Shown piece after piece: positions 1-6,805 of a DNA stretch of 31,620 nucleotides; within the stretch, counting starts at the first letter, position 1; each line of letters opens with the position of its first letter. Origin of the DNA: Gracilibacteraceae bacterium (lineage in GTDB: Bacteria; Bacillota; Desulfitobacteriia; Desulfitobacteriales; Syntrophobotulaceae); NCBI GenBank assembly GCA_031255985.1, contig JAIRRL010000189.1, positions 1 through 31,620 on the forward strand. Direction: 5' to 3'. The translations under genes were made by a program, and so were the position numbers. The notes under the pieces were generated by a model that searched no databases, was not told the origin of the DNA, and saw nothing but the letters and a program-made list of their open reading frames with translations.

Positions 1-2613
1 CGCCGCGGCCGGCGGCGCGGGTTCATCCGGCCTGTGAGCCGTCAGCTGCGAAACTATGACTATTTCCGCCGGATTGGGCGTTTGGGCCAAAAGCGCGAAA
101 GTCGCCTCGTCCGGATAAATATCCACCTGCGCGGTGAGCGAATGACTGATGACTTTTTCCTGGCGGGCTTTTTCCAGCGCCCTGGTCACGTCGCCGCGCC
201 AGGCCAGGATTTTCTCCCATTTGGCCCCCAGCTCCGGCCGCCGCCACTCGTCCCGCGCCGCCGGCATGGTTTCCGTTTGGATCAGGGCGCCGGGTTCGCC
301 GGTCAGACGCGCCCACACCTCATCAGCGGTAAAAACCAGGACGGGCGCGAGCAGCAAAGTGACGGAACGCAGAATTTCATGCATCACGGTCTGGACGCCG
401 CGGCGCGGGAGGGAATTCTGCGCTTCCACATAAGCGCGGTCTTTGACGATGTCGAGGTATATGGAACTTAATTCCACCGCGCAGAAATTATTCAGCGTGT
501 GGTACAGCGCGTGAAACTCATATTCGTCATACGCTTTCAGCACGCGGCGGATCACCGCGTCCAGCCGGTGCAAAATCCACTGGTCGATTTCCGTGAGCCG
601 CTCATAAGGAACCGCGTCGGTTTCCGGGCGGAAGTCGTAGAGATTGCCGAGCATGAAGCGCAGGGTATTTCTGATCTTGCGGTAGGACTCCGTCATTTGG
701 TTCATGATTTTAGGCGATACGGCCACGTCGCCGCGATAATCAGCGGAAGAAACCCAGAGACGCAGAATATCCGCGCCTTTTTCGGCGATGATATCCTGCG
801 GATCGACGCCGTTGCCGTCCGTTTTGCTCATTTTGCGGCCTTTTTCATCTATGAGAAAACCGTGCGTCAGCACCTCGCGGTAAGGCGCCTCGCCGCAAAC
901 GGCCACCGCCGTGCTGAGAGACGAATTAAACCAGCCGCGATGCTGATCCGAACCCTCCAAATACATATCGGCGGGAAAAGTCAGTTCCGGCCGCTCGCGC
1001 AAGACGGCGGCCCAGCTTGAACCTGAGTCAAACCAGACGTCCATGATATCCGTCTCTTTGCGGAAATCGGCGCCGCCGCAGGCGCAGACATAACCGGGCG
1101 GCAGCAGCTCGGTCGCCGGCCGCTCAAACCAGACGTCGGAACCTTCAGCCGCGAATATCCGCCGCAAAGCGTCGATAGTCCTGTCGTTGACATGCTGGCG
1201 GCCGCAGTTTTCACAGTAGTAAATCGGGATAGGGACGCCCCAGGCGCGCTGACGGGAAATGCACCAGTCGCCCCGGTCGCGCACCATATTATAAATTCTC
1301 TCCCGCCCCCAGGCCGGAATCCAGCGCACGCCCTCAATCGCAGCCAAAGCGGCGGCGCGGAAGCCGTCTATTGAGGCGAACCACTGCTCAGTCGCGCGGA
1401 AAATGGTCTTGTTCTTACAGCGCCAGCAATGGGGATAGCTGTGGGTGATTTTTTCCGCCTTGATCAGCGCGCCGGCCTGGCTCAGATCGGCGATCACGCG
1501 CTCATCGGCCGCGAAAACCTCCAGGCCGGCATACGGCTCCGCTTCTTCGGTAAACCGGCCTCTCTGATCCACCGGACATAGCACCGGCAGGCCGTAGCGG
1601 GCGCCGACGGCAAAATCCTCCTCGCCATGACCCGGCGCCGTGTGTACGCAACCGGTACCCTGCTCCAGCGTGACATGCTCTCCGAGGACGACCAGAGAAT
1701 CGCGCTCAATCAGCGGGTGACGGCAAATCATCCGCTCCAGCTCTTCGCCCTTGAATTCCGCTTCCGGCAGCAGCTGCCGCCCCCAGCGCTCGGAGAGTGA
1801 GGCGACGAGTTCTTTGGCGACAATATAGCGCTCTGTTCCGTCGCTGACGACGGAATACACATATTCCGGATTGACGGCGACGGCCATATTAGCCGGAATC
1901 GTCCAGGGCGTGGTCGTCCAGATGACAAAAGACGCGCGCGCCGGGTCTATGCGCCCCAGTCCGTCCCGCAGGGGAAATTTTACAAAAATCGAGGCTGACT
2001 TGGCGTCGGCGTAGTCGATTTCCGCTTCGGCCAGAGCGGTTTCGCAATTCGGGCACCAATGCACGGCTTTTAAGCCTTTATAAATATATCCTTTTTTTAC
2101 CATTTCGCCGAAGACTTCTATCTGCCGCGCCTCATACTCGCCGCTCAGCGTGAGGTAAGGATGATCCCAATCGCCGCGCACCCCAAGGCGTTTGAATTCA
2201 TCGCGCTGAATCTCGATATATTTTTCCGCGTACTGACGGCAACGCCGGCGAAAATCCACGACGGAAACCTTATGTCTGCTCATGCCCAAAGTCTTGATCA
2301 CCCGCTGCTCAATCGGCAGGCCGTGCGTATCCCAGCCCGGCGTGTAGGGAACGTCAAAACCGGCCATCGTCTTGTAGCGCATGATAATATCTTTCAGAAC
2401 CTTATTCAGGGCGTGACCCAAATGGATGCCGCCGTTGGCGTAGGGAGGCCCGTCATGCAGCACAAATTTCGGCCGTCCCGCCCGCGCCGCCCGCGTCAGG
2501 CCGTAGATATCCATTTCCTCCCACTGGCGCAGTATTTCCGGCTCCCGCTCGGCGAGAGCGCCGCGCATGGGGAAATCAGTCCGCGGCAGATTCAGCGTAT
2601 CGCGATAATCCAA
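1..2613 (-). CDS. ileS: Isoleucyl-tRNA synthetase, C-terminus cut off by window edge
   Basis: Class I aminoacyl-tRNA synthetase that charges tRNA-Ile with isoleucine in the cytoplasm. The minus-strand frame is open for 871 codons from the start to the window edge; the family is about 930 residues, so only the C-terminal tail, including the usual zinc-binding end, is missing. The first residues read MDYRDTLNLPRTDFPMRG, the standard family opening. The ATP-binding HIGH motif appears as HLGH near residue 60, preceded by HDGPPYANGGI, and the KMSKS motif appears as KMSKT near residue 596. The editing-domain region (TTPWTIPANMAV) is also present. The start is TTG at 2613, with a GGAAAGG ribosome site about 7 nt upstream and no ATG nearby. 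It lies 29 bp downstream of yggT and probably shares its transcript. No T-box leader is visible upstream, although many Firmicutes ileS genes have one. Confidence 0.97.
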   Translation of the reverse strand, partial: MDYRDTLNLPRTDFPMRGALAEREPEILRQWEEMDIYGLTRAARAGRPKFVLHDGPPYANGGIHLGHALNKVLKDIIMRYKTMAGFDVPYTPGWDTHGLPIEQRVIKTLGMSRHKVSVVDFRRRCRQYAEKYIEIQRDEFKRLGVRGDWDHPYLTLSGEYEARQIEVFGEMVKKGYIYKGLKAVHWCPNCETALAEAEIDYADAKSASIFVKFPLRDGLGRIDPARASFVIWTTTPWTIPANMAVAVNPEYVYSVVSDGTERYIVAKELVASLSERWGRQLLPEAEFKGEELERMICRHPLIERDSLVVLGEHVTLEQGTGCVHTAPGHGEEDFAVGARYGLPVLCPVDQRGRFTEEAEPYAGLEVFAADERVIADLSQAGALIKAEKITHSYPHCWRCKNKTIFRATEQWFASIDGFRAAALAAIEGVRWIPAWGRERIYNMVRDRGDWCISRQRAWGVPIPIYYCENCGRQHVNDRTIDALRRIFAAEGSDVWFERPATELLPPGYVCACGGADFRKETDIMDVWFDSGSSWAAVLRERPELTFPADMYLEGSDQHRGWFNSSLSTAVAVCGEAPYREVLTHGFLIDEKGRKMSKTDGNGVDPQDIIAEKGADILRLWVSSADYRGDVAVSPKIMNQMTESYRKIRNTLRFMLGNLYDFRPETDAVPYERLTEIDQWILHRLDAVIRRVLKAYDEYEFHALYHTLNNFCAVELSSIYLDIVKDRAYVEAQNSLPRRGVQTVMHEILRSVTLLLAPVLVFTADEVWARLTGEPGALIQTETMPAARDEWRRPELGAKWEKILAWRGDVTRALEKARQEKVISHSLTAQVDIYPDEATFALLAQTPNPAEIVIVSQLTAHRPDEPAPPAAA

Positions 2614-2642
2614 AGTAATGACCTTTCCTTTCCGCCCAAGCT

Positions 2643-2900
2643 CTAATAAAACAAACGGATCAGACCGGAATAAACGATTCTGTCCAGCAGCTGCAGCAAT
2701 ATAATAGCCAAAAACGGAGAAAAATCAAGCGTCCCCACCATGGCAAAACGCAAAGGTTTAAGCATCGGCTCCGTGAAGCGATACAAATACCTGACTAATT
2801 TATTATACGGATCGACCGGCAGCCAGGAAATGATGACCCTGGCGATAAGCAGCCAGACGAGCAGCTGAAAAAAACGATGCGTCCATATTGCTAATATCAG
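2643..2900 (-). CDS. yggT: YggT family membrane protein (CTG start)
   Basis: Small integral membrane protein of the YggT/YlmG family (85 residues), found beside sepF in many Gram-positive genomes and linked there to division and envelope functions. Two hydrophobic helices (about residues 8-26 and 58-80) flank the family signature SWLPVDPYNKLVRYLYRFTE and its follow-on PMLKPLR...LDFSPFLAI. The frame has an in-frame TAA shortly upstream, and no ATG, GTG or TTG lies between that stop and the conserved N-terminus. The best start is therefore CTG at 2900, placed 6 nt after a perfect AAGGAGGG ribosome site. This start overlaps, as CTGA, the stop of a 35-codon ORF upstream. The identification is firm; the exact start codon is inferred. 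It lies between sepF and ileS on the same strand. Confidence 0.9.
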   Translation of the reverse strand: MILAIWTHRFFQLLVWLLIARVIISWLPVDPYNKLVRYLYRFTEPMLKPLRFAMVGTLDFSPFLAIILLQLLDRIVYSGLIRLFY

Positions 2901-3004
2901 CGCAAACCCTCCTTAAATACGGCAATCACGCCCGCGGGGCGGGAGCCGTCGCGATGCGTCCCGGAAAATGACAAAACGGCCAACAGCACAAACAAACGCA
3001 CCAT
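2897..3004 (-). CDS. Possible small ORF between sepF and yggT
   Basis: A 35-codon reading frame beginning MVRLFVLLAVLSFSG, with a short hydrophobic N-terminus followed by a basic, Gly/Pro-containing tail ending FKEGLR. Its TGA stop overlaps the CTG start of yggT by 4 nt, and the yggT ribosome site lies inside its last codons, an arrangement typical of translational coupling. No convincing ribosome site precedes its ATG, and I recognise no family. It may be a genuine small membrane peptide, a leader that regulates yggT translation, or chance. Without it the 146-bp gap between sepF and yggT holds nothing that I can identify. Confidence 0.25.
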   Translation of the reverse strand: MVRLFVLLAVLSFSGTHRDGSRPAGVIAVFKEGLR

Positions 3005-3046
3005 ATACTGATGTGTTTGCAGCTTCCGGCCTGAGCGCGAATTTTA

Positions 3047-3568
3047 TTAACGGTTCAATAACCAGGATACGTCCCGCTGGCCGGGATAGGGGGCGATTAA
3101 CTGTTCGTCATTGATGTCCACATTGCTGGGCACAAACATGAAAATGCCTTCGCCCAATTTCTGCATACTGCCGCCCAAGGCGAAAGTGGCGCCGCTGATA
3201 AAGTCAACGAACCGCTGCGCCAGATCCTCTTCGGTTTTTTCCAGGTTGATAATAATTGAACTGCGCGCTTTCAAATGTTCGGCAATAGTCTGCGCGTCGT
3301 TAAAAACGCACGGTTTAACAACTATAACCTTATACTGTTTTTGCGAATACACGCTCACCACCGAAGCGGGCTTTTTCCCGGCGGCGCTACTCCCAAACGG
3401 ACTGCCGGCGGAAATACCGGACGCTTCGGCTTCTTTTGCCGCCGCCGCCTGTTCGGCTTTGACGCGCCGGCGGGACTTCCTGCCTCCGTCCTCGTTTTCC
3501 GTCAGTTCTTCCTCGTCGTCATAATCGTCGTCGCTGACGCCGAGAAACCAGTCGATTATTTTGGCCAT
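3047..3568 (-). CDS. sepF: Cell division protein SepF
   Basis: SepF is a cytosolic FtsZ partner that helps anchor and align the Z ring at the membrane in Gram-positive and related bacteria. The 173-residue product has the expected form. It opens with a short amphipathic helix (MAKIIDWFLGV) for membrane binding, followed by an acidic and then basic low-complexity linker (about residues 12-75). The C-terminal SepF domain (about residues 78-160) contains KPCVFNDAQTIAEHLK, a DLAQRFVDFISGATFALGG stretch and GIFMFVPSNVDI. The ATG directly abuts the TGA of yggS (TGAATG), so the two genes are surely cotranscribed. Unlike the common ylm cluster order, no ylmH or divIVA lies between yggT and ileS. Confidence 0.97.
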   Translation of the reverse strand: MAKIIDWFLGVSDDDYDDEEELTENEDGGRKSRRRVKAEQAAAAKEAEASGISAGSPFGSSAAGKKPASVVSVYSQKQYKVIVVKPCVFNDAQTIAEHLKARSSIIINLEKTEEDLAQRFVDFISGATFALGGSMQKLGEGIFMFVPSNVDINDEQLIAPYPGQRDVSWLLNR

Positions 3569-4279
3569 TCACTCTTCCTCCCTGTCGTCTTGTTTTCTCG
3601 CCCCGAACAAGAGGCTGCCTACTCTTACTATGGTAGCTCCCTCTTCCACCGCCGTTTCAAAATCCTGGCTCATGCCCATCGACAGTTCGGCCAGATTCTC
3701 CGCGCCGGGGATTCTCTCCGCCCGCAGCTCATCCCGCAACAGCCGCAGACAGCGAAATGTTTCTCTCGTTTCCGCCGCCGGGACGGCAAAAGCGCCGACG
3801 GTCATGAGTCCCCTGATCTCCACCGCGGCATAATCTGCGGCGGAGATCAGAAAATCACGCACATCCTCCCGGGGCAGACCGGCTTTAGCCTCGTCATTCG
3901 CGATATTGACCTCAATCAGCGCCGGCCAGATCAGGCCTTTTTTCTCTCCCGCGGCCGCCAAAGCCTGCAGGAGAGAAAAACGATCAAGCGAATGAATAAG
4001 ACGGACGCTTCCATCAAGATATTTGACCTTGTTGGTCTGCAGGCGTCCTATTATATGCCAGCGGCAGTCGTCCGGCAAAAGAGGCGCTTTGCTTCGCCAT
4101 TCCTGTACGCGGTTTTCCCCGAAGTCCCGCTGGCCCGCCTCATAAGCCGCCAGCGCTTCCTTCGCGCCAAAAGTTTTCGTTACCGCCACCAGGCTCGCCG
4201 CGCCAGCCGGCCTGCCGGCTCTTTTTTCCGCCGCGGCAATCCTTTTTTTTACAGCAAGCCAGTTGCCCCGGATATCCAT
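3569..4279 (-). CDS. yggS: YggS/PROSC family PLP homeostasis protein
   Basis: Single-domain alanine-racemase-fold protein that binds pyridoxal phosphate and buffers the vitamin B6 and amino-acid pools; it has no known catalytic activity. The 236-residue length is normal. The PLP-binding lysine is in LVAVTKTFGA (about residue 36), followed by the family stretches GENRVQEW, WHIIGRLQTNK and LMTVGAF, and the C-terminal SMGMSQDFETAVEEGATIVR, where G/ATxVRxG contacts the PLP phosphate. It is the first gene of a yggS-sepF-yggT-ileS run. The 192 bp upstream (4280-4471) are AT-rich and must carry its promoter, but I could not pick out a convincing -35/-10 pair. Confidence 0.96.
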   Translation of the reverse strand: MDIRGNWLAVKKRIAAAEKRAGRPAGAASLVAVTKTFGAKEALAAYEAGQRDFGENRVQEWRSKAPLLPDDCRWHIIGRLQTNKVKYLDGSVRLIHSLDRFSLLQALAAAGEKKGLIWPALIEVNIANDEAKAGLPREDVRDFLISAADYAAVEIRGLMTVGAFAVPAAETRETFRCLRLLRDELRAERIPGAENLAELSMGMSQDFETAVEEGATIVRVGSLLFGARKQDDREEE

Positions 4280-4404
4280 ACCGCCTCCAAAGGCCTAAAA
4301 TCAGCCTTATTCGAGTTCTTTTCCACGCGGGTTAAAAAAATCCTTCCTTACAATTTTATTTTTTTCAACAATTTCCAGTTTTTTTGCGCTTATTCGACTA
4401 TTTT

Positions 4405-4439
4405 TCATAAAACAAGCCGCAAGCGCCATGTATTGCGGC
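4405..4439 (-). terminator. Probable terminator of the tRNA array
   Basis: Read on the minus strand, GCCGCAA (4439-4433) and TTGCGGC (4422-4416) form a perfect 7-bp stem with a 10-nt loop, followed by TTGTTTT. It lies 33 bp beyond the 3' end of the last tRNA gene and upstream of yggS, where a stop for tRNA transcription is expected. A T7 run immediately after the tRNA-Lys CCA is a second possible release point. Confidence 0.55.
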
Positions 4440-4471
4440 TATGCGGCTGAAGTTTTTGCCGGGAAAAAAAC

Positions 4472-4547
4472 TGGTAGGCCATCGGAGGCTCGAACTCCGG
4501 ACACCCTGATTAAGAGTCAGGTGCTCTACCAACTGAGCTAATGGCCC
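4472..4547 (-). tRNA. tRNA-Lys(CTT)
   Basis: A 76-nt cloverleaf with encoded CCA. The acceptor stem is GGGCCAT/ATGGCCT, with G1 opposite U72. The anticodon stem CCTGA/TCAGG encloses loop CTCTTAA, giving anticodon CTT for AAG codons. The T loop is GTTCGAGCC-like. It is the last gene of a four-tRNA run and nearly identical in its 5' half to the adjacent tRNA-Lys(TTT), so one is probably a duplicate of the other. Confidence 0.96.
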
Positions 4548-4584
4548 AATAACGCCGGTCAGACAATGCAAGGGAGAAGAAAAA

Positions 4585-4660
4585 TGGTGAGCCATCCGCG
4601 ACTCGAACGCGGGACACCCTGATTAAAAGTCAGGTGCTCTACCAACTGAGCTAATGGCTC
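4585..4660 (-). tRNA. tRNA-Lys(TTT)
   Basis: A 76-nt cloverleaf with encoded CCA. The acceptor stem is GAGCCAT/ATGGCTC. The anticodon stem CCTGA/TCAGG encloses CTTTTAA, giving anticodon TTT for AAA/AAG codons. Compared with its neighbour, base pair 2-71 is A-T instead of G-C, and the T stem is CCGCG/CGCGG instead of CGGAG/CTCCG. These are compensated changes, so both copies keep full pairing. Confidence 0.97.
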
Positions 4661-4661
4661 A

Positions 4662-4736
4662 TGGCTGGGGTGGCTGGATTCGAACCAACGGATGCCAGAG
4701 TCAAAGTCTGGTGACTTACCACTTGTCTACACCCCA
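4662..4736 (-). tRNA. tRNA-Gln(TTG)
   Basis: A 75-nt cloverleaf with encoded CCA. The acceptor stem is TGGGGTG/CACCCCA with discriminator G. The anticodon stem CCAGA/TCTGG encloses CTTTGAC, giving anticodon TTG for CAA codons. The U1-A72 pair is typical of tRNA-Gln. Only one base separates it from tRNA-Lys(TTT), so the two must be processed from one precursor. Confidence 0.96.
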
Positions 4737-4781
4737 ATAGGTTTCTACCCGACCGAATCCCGCATGACGGCAGTCAAAAAC

Positions 4782-4856
4782 TGGTGACCCGTATGGGACT
4801 CGAACCCATGTTCCCGCCGTGAAAGGGCGATGTCTTAACCGCTTGACCAACGGGCC
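4782..4856 (-). tRNA. tRNA-Glu(TTC)
   Basis: A 75-nt cloverleaf with encoded CCA. The acceptor stem is GGCCCGT/ACGGGTC, with a G2-U71 pair. The anticodon stem TCGCC/GGCGG encloses CTTTCAC, giving anticodon TTC for GAA/GAG codons. It is the first gene of the Glu-Gln-Lys-Lys run and sits just downstream of a consensus promoter. Confidence 0.96.
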
Positions 4857-4877
4857 AGTTCAAAGAGACTATTTGAT

Positions 4878-4906
4878 ATATTACCAAAATCCAAAAACGT
4901 TGTCAA
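4878..4906 (-). promoter_or_regulatory. Sigma-A-type promoter of the Glu-Gln-Lys-Lys tRNA run
   Basis: On the minus strand a perfect TTGACA (4906-4901) is followed after exactly 17 bp by TAATAT (4883-4878). Transcription should begin near 4871, about 15 nt before tRNA-Glu. The rest of the 274-bp gap to tRNA-Gly holds no gene that I can support. Confidence 0.85.
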
Positions 4907-5010
4907 GTCCCGGCGTCAGTTTCTTTCAGGGTGATTTTCACCGCCGGGGCGCGCTTTGCCAGCCAAAAAATCTTACATATAAGATGAAGAAAAGAATAAA
5001 GTCCGGCGGC

Positions 5011-5039
5011 TTGATTTCCTGAGCTTTCGGTTGTATAAT
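5011..5039 (+). promoter_or_regulatory. Possible forward promoter inside the tRNA region
   Basis: TTGATT (5011-5016), a 17-bp spacer and a perfect TATAAT (5034-5039) lie on the plus strand, opposite to the tRNA genes. A transcript from here would cross tRNA-Gly in antisense and run towards the MATE gene. No ORF or known RNA was recognised directly downstream, and the site could be chance in an AT-rich gap. Confidence 0.4.
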
Positions 5040-5130
5040 TAATGCGGCCTGAAGAACAGGAGCGCAGAATAACCATACGTTAGGACAGCCGGATTTCGCT
5101 TGATTCAATCGCTTAATTGACGGTAATTAA

Positions 5131-5204
5131 TGGAGCGGGTGATGGGAATCGAACCCACGTAACCAGCTTGGAAGGCTGGCGCTCTACCATTGAGCTACAC
5201 CCGC
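5131..5204 (-). tRNA. tRNA-Gly(TCC)
   Basis: A 74-nt cloverleaf with encoded CCA. The acceptor stem is GCGGGTG/CACCCGC. The anticodon stem CCAGC/GCTGG encloses CTTCCAA, giving anticodon TCC for GGA/GGG codons. It is separated from the other tRNAs by 274 bp and has its own promoter, so it is probably transcribed independently. Confidence 0.97.
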
Positions 5205-5219
5205 GCCTGAGACTTTGCC

Positions 5220-5248
5220 ATTATAACACGGATTTACGCGGCTGGCAA
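5220..5248 (-). promoter_or_regulatory. Promoter of tRNA-Gly
   Basis: Minus-strand TTGCCA (5248-5243), a 17-bp spacer and a perfect TATAAT (5225-5220). The predicted transcription start is about 8-10 nt upstream of the mature tRNA end at 5204. Confidence 0.8.
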
Positions 5249-5277
5249 CAGCTAGTATGTTGTACGCCAGTTTTTTT
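5242..5277 (+). terminator. Weak hairpin with T7 run upstream of the MATE gene
   Basis: CTGGC (5242-5246) and GCCAG (5266-5270) can pair, with a second AACA/TGTT helix above a bulge, and T7 (5271-5277) follows directly on the plus strand. It would stop forward transcripts coming from the tRNA region. The stem is short and bulged, so this is tentative; part of the same sequence is the -35 region of the opposite-strand tRNA-Gly promoter. Confidence 0.35.
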
Positions 5278-5313
5278 AAGCTGTTCTTTCCAGCCGGAAA
5301 AGAACAGCTTAAA
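5275..5313. promoter_or_regulatory. 39-bp palindrome in front of the MATE gene
   Basis: The arms TTTAAGCTGTTCTTTCC (5275-5291) and its complement (5296-5313) match over 17 pairs, with a single bulged A and the 4-nt loop AGCC. It ends 15 bp before the MATE ribosome site. No T run follows it on either strand, so it is unlikely to be an ordinary terminator. It may be an operator or an mRNA hairpin controlling the exporter; its left edge shares bases with the preceding T7 run. Confidence 0.6.
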
Positions 5314-5339
5314 GCATACTTTACCATTGGAGGATAAAA

Positions 5340-6755
5340 TTGGATTCAATGATATCCGCCCAAGAAGAACTTGGCGCGGGCAAAATAGGCAAAATACTGT
5401 GGAAATATTCGCTCCCGGCGATTGTGGGCATGATGGTGAGCAGCGCCTACAATATTATATCGCGGGTTTTCGTCGGCCAGACCGAGGGGATGCTAGCGCT
5501 CTCCGGCGTGGCGGTCGCCTATCCGGTCAACATCATCATCATAGCGTTCAGTATGCTCATAACCATCGGGGCGACGGCCCTGATTTCAATTAAACTGGGC
5601 GAAAAAAACCCGGAGGACGCGGAGCGGATTATCGGGACGTCTTTTGTCGCCCTTATCGCCATATCGCTGATTCTCGTTTTTTTCATCGTCCTCTTTCTGG
5701 AACCGGTGTTGCGTCTGCTGGGGGCGACGGATGATATAATGCCTTTCGCGAAGGAATTCATGATCTTTTCCTTGCTTGGCATACCTTTCATCGGCCTGGG
5801 CTACGGCATGAACAATTTCATCCGGGCGGCGGGCAACCCGCGCAAAGCCATGGTGACGCAGATCGTGGGCGCCATCGTCAGCGTCGGTCTCACCGCTTTG
5901 CTGGTTTACGTCCTGCGGCTGGGGGTCAAAGGCGCGGCGCTGGCCGCCGTCTGCGCGCAGGCTTTGGCCGCGGCGCTGGTTTTGCAGCATCTGCTCTCCC
6001 CCCGTTCCGGTTCCGCTCTCCGCCTGCGCCTGAAATATATCCGGATTGAGCCGCGCCTGCTGCGCGGTATTCTGAGCGTGGGCGTCGCCCCGTTCGCCGC
6101 CCAGGCCGCCGCTTCGCTGGTGCTGATCTTTTTCAACAACCGGCTGAAAATCTACGGCGGCGACGCGGCTATCGCGGCTTACGCCGCCATTAACGGCATA
6201 ATGATGGTTCTCGTCATGCCGGTGATGGGGATGGCCCAGGGAGTGCAGCCCATAGTCGGCTTCAATTTCGGCGCCCGCAAATATGACCGGGTCAAAAAAG
6301 CCGAGTACAGCGCGATGATGATTGCGACGCTCATGACCATCCTGGGCTTTCTGCTGGCCGAGCTGTTTCCCCAAACCTTGATCCGTTTTTTCGGCGGCGA
6401 CGAAAGTTTCACGGGTATGGGCGTCCACGGCCTGCGCGTTTTTATGGCCATGTACGCTTTTGTGGGTATGCAGATCATGGGCAGTCAGTATTTCCAGGCG
6501 ACGGGCCGGGGAGCGGTCGCTCTCGTCCTCACTCTGACCCGCCAATGTATTTTTCTTCTGCCCGCGCTCTTTATCCTGCCCTATTTTTTCGGGCTGCAGG
6601 GCATCTGGCTGGCCGGGCCGGTATCGGACACCTTCGCCGGCGTCGTGACTATGATCCTGTTCGCGCGGGACATGAAGCGGCTCTCGCGGGAACAACGCCT
6701 TTTAAATGACGGCGGCAGGAATTCGGAGGCCAAAAGCGAAATTAACCAGTTGTGA
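5340..6755 (+). CDS. MATE family multidrug/cation exporter
   Basis: Integral membrane antiporter of the multidrug and toxin extrusion family (MepA/NorM-like), which uses a Na+ or H+ gradient to export cationic compounds. The 471-residue product has about twelve hydrophobic segments in two similar halves. The first half opens with GKIGKILWKYSLPAIVGMM and contains NNFIRAAGNPRKAM after helix 4; the second has the family stretch MGMAQGVQPIVGFNFGARKYDRV, followed by QYFQATGRG. TTG at 5340 is chosen because GGAGG ends 6 nt before it; the in-frame ATG at 5349 would be 15 nt away. A strong palindrome precedes the gene. The substrate cannot be deduced from the sequence. Confidence 0.93.
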   Translation: MDSMISAQEELGAGKIGKILWKYSLPAIVGMMVSSAYNIISRVFVGQTEGMLALSGVAVAYPVNIIIIAFSMLITIGATALISIKLGEKNPEDAERIIGTSFVALIAISLILVFFIVLFLEPVLRLLGATDDIMPFAKEFMIFSLLGIPFIGLGYGMNNFIRAAGNPRKAMVTQIVGAIVSVGLTALLVYVLRLGVKGAALAAVCAQALAAALVLQHLLSPRSGSALRLRLKYIRIEPRLLRGILSVGVAPFAAQAAASLVLIFFNNRLKIYGGDAAIAAYAAINGIMMVLVMPVMGMAQGVQPIVGFNFGARKYDRVKKAEYSAMMIATLMTILGFLLAELFPQTLIRFFGGDESFTGMGVHGLRVFMAMYAFVGMQIMGSQYFQATGRGAVALVLTLTRQCIFLLPALFILPYFFGLQGIWLAGPVSDTFAGVVTMILFARDMKRLSREQRLLNDGGRNSEAKSEINQL

Positions 6756-6805
6756 CTGAAGGGCTGACGCCTGAACTAATAATGAGGTAAGGGGAGGGAT
6801 TTACC

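Noticed and set aside
3275..4450. Long plus-strand frame of 391 codons opposite sepF and yggS
   Set aside because: It is antisense to two firmly identified genes, is rich in Arg, Phe and Pro from reverse reading of GC-rich codons, and has no family features.
4280..5130. T-box or other riboswitch in the tRNA and ileS regions
   Set aside because: No T-box core sequence or typical stem arrangement was found; ileS lies inside an operon without a long leader.
5586..6695. Minus-strand frame of 369 codons opposite the MATE gene
   Set aside because: A shadow of the MATE reading frame: it is full of His, Gln and Asp from complementary hydrophobic codons and has no ribosome site.
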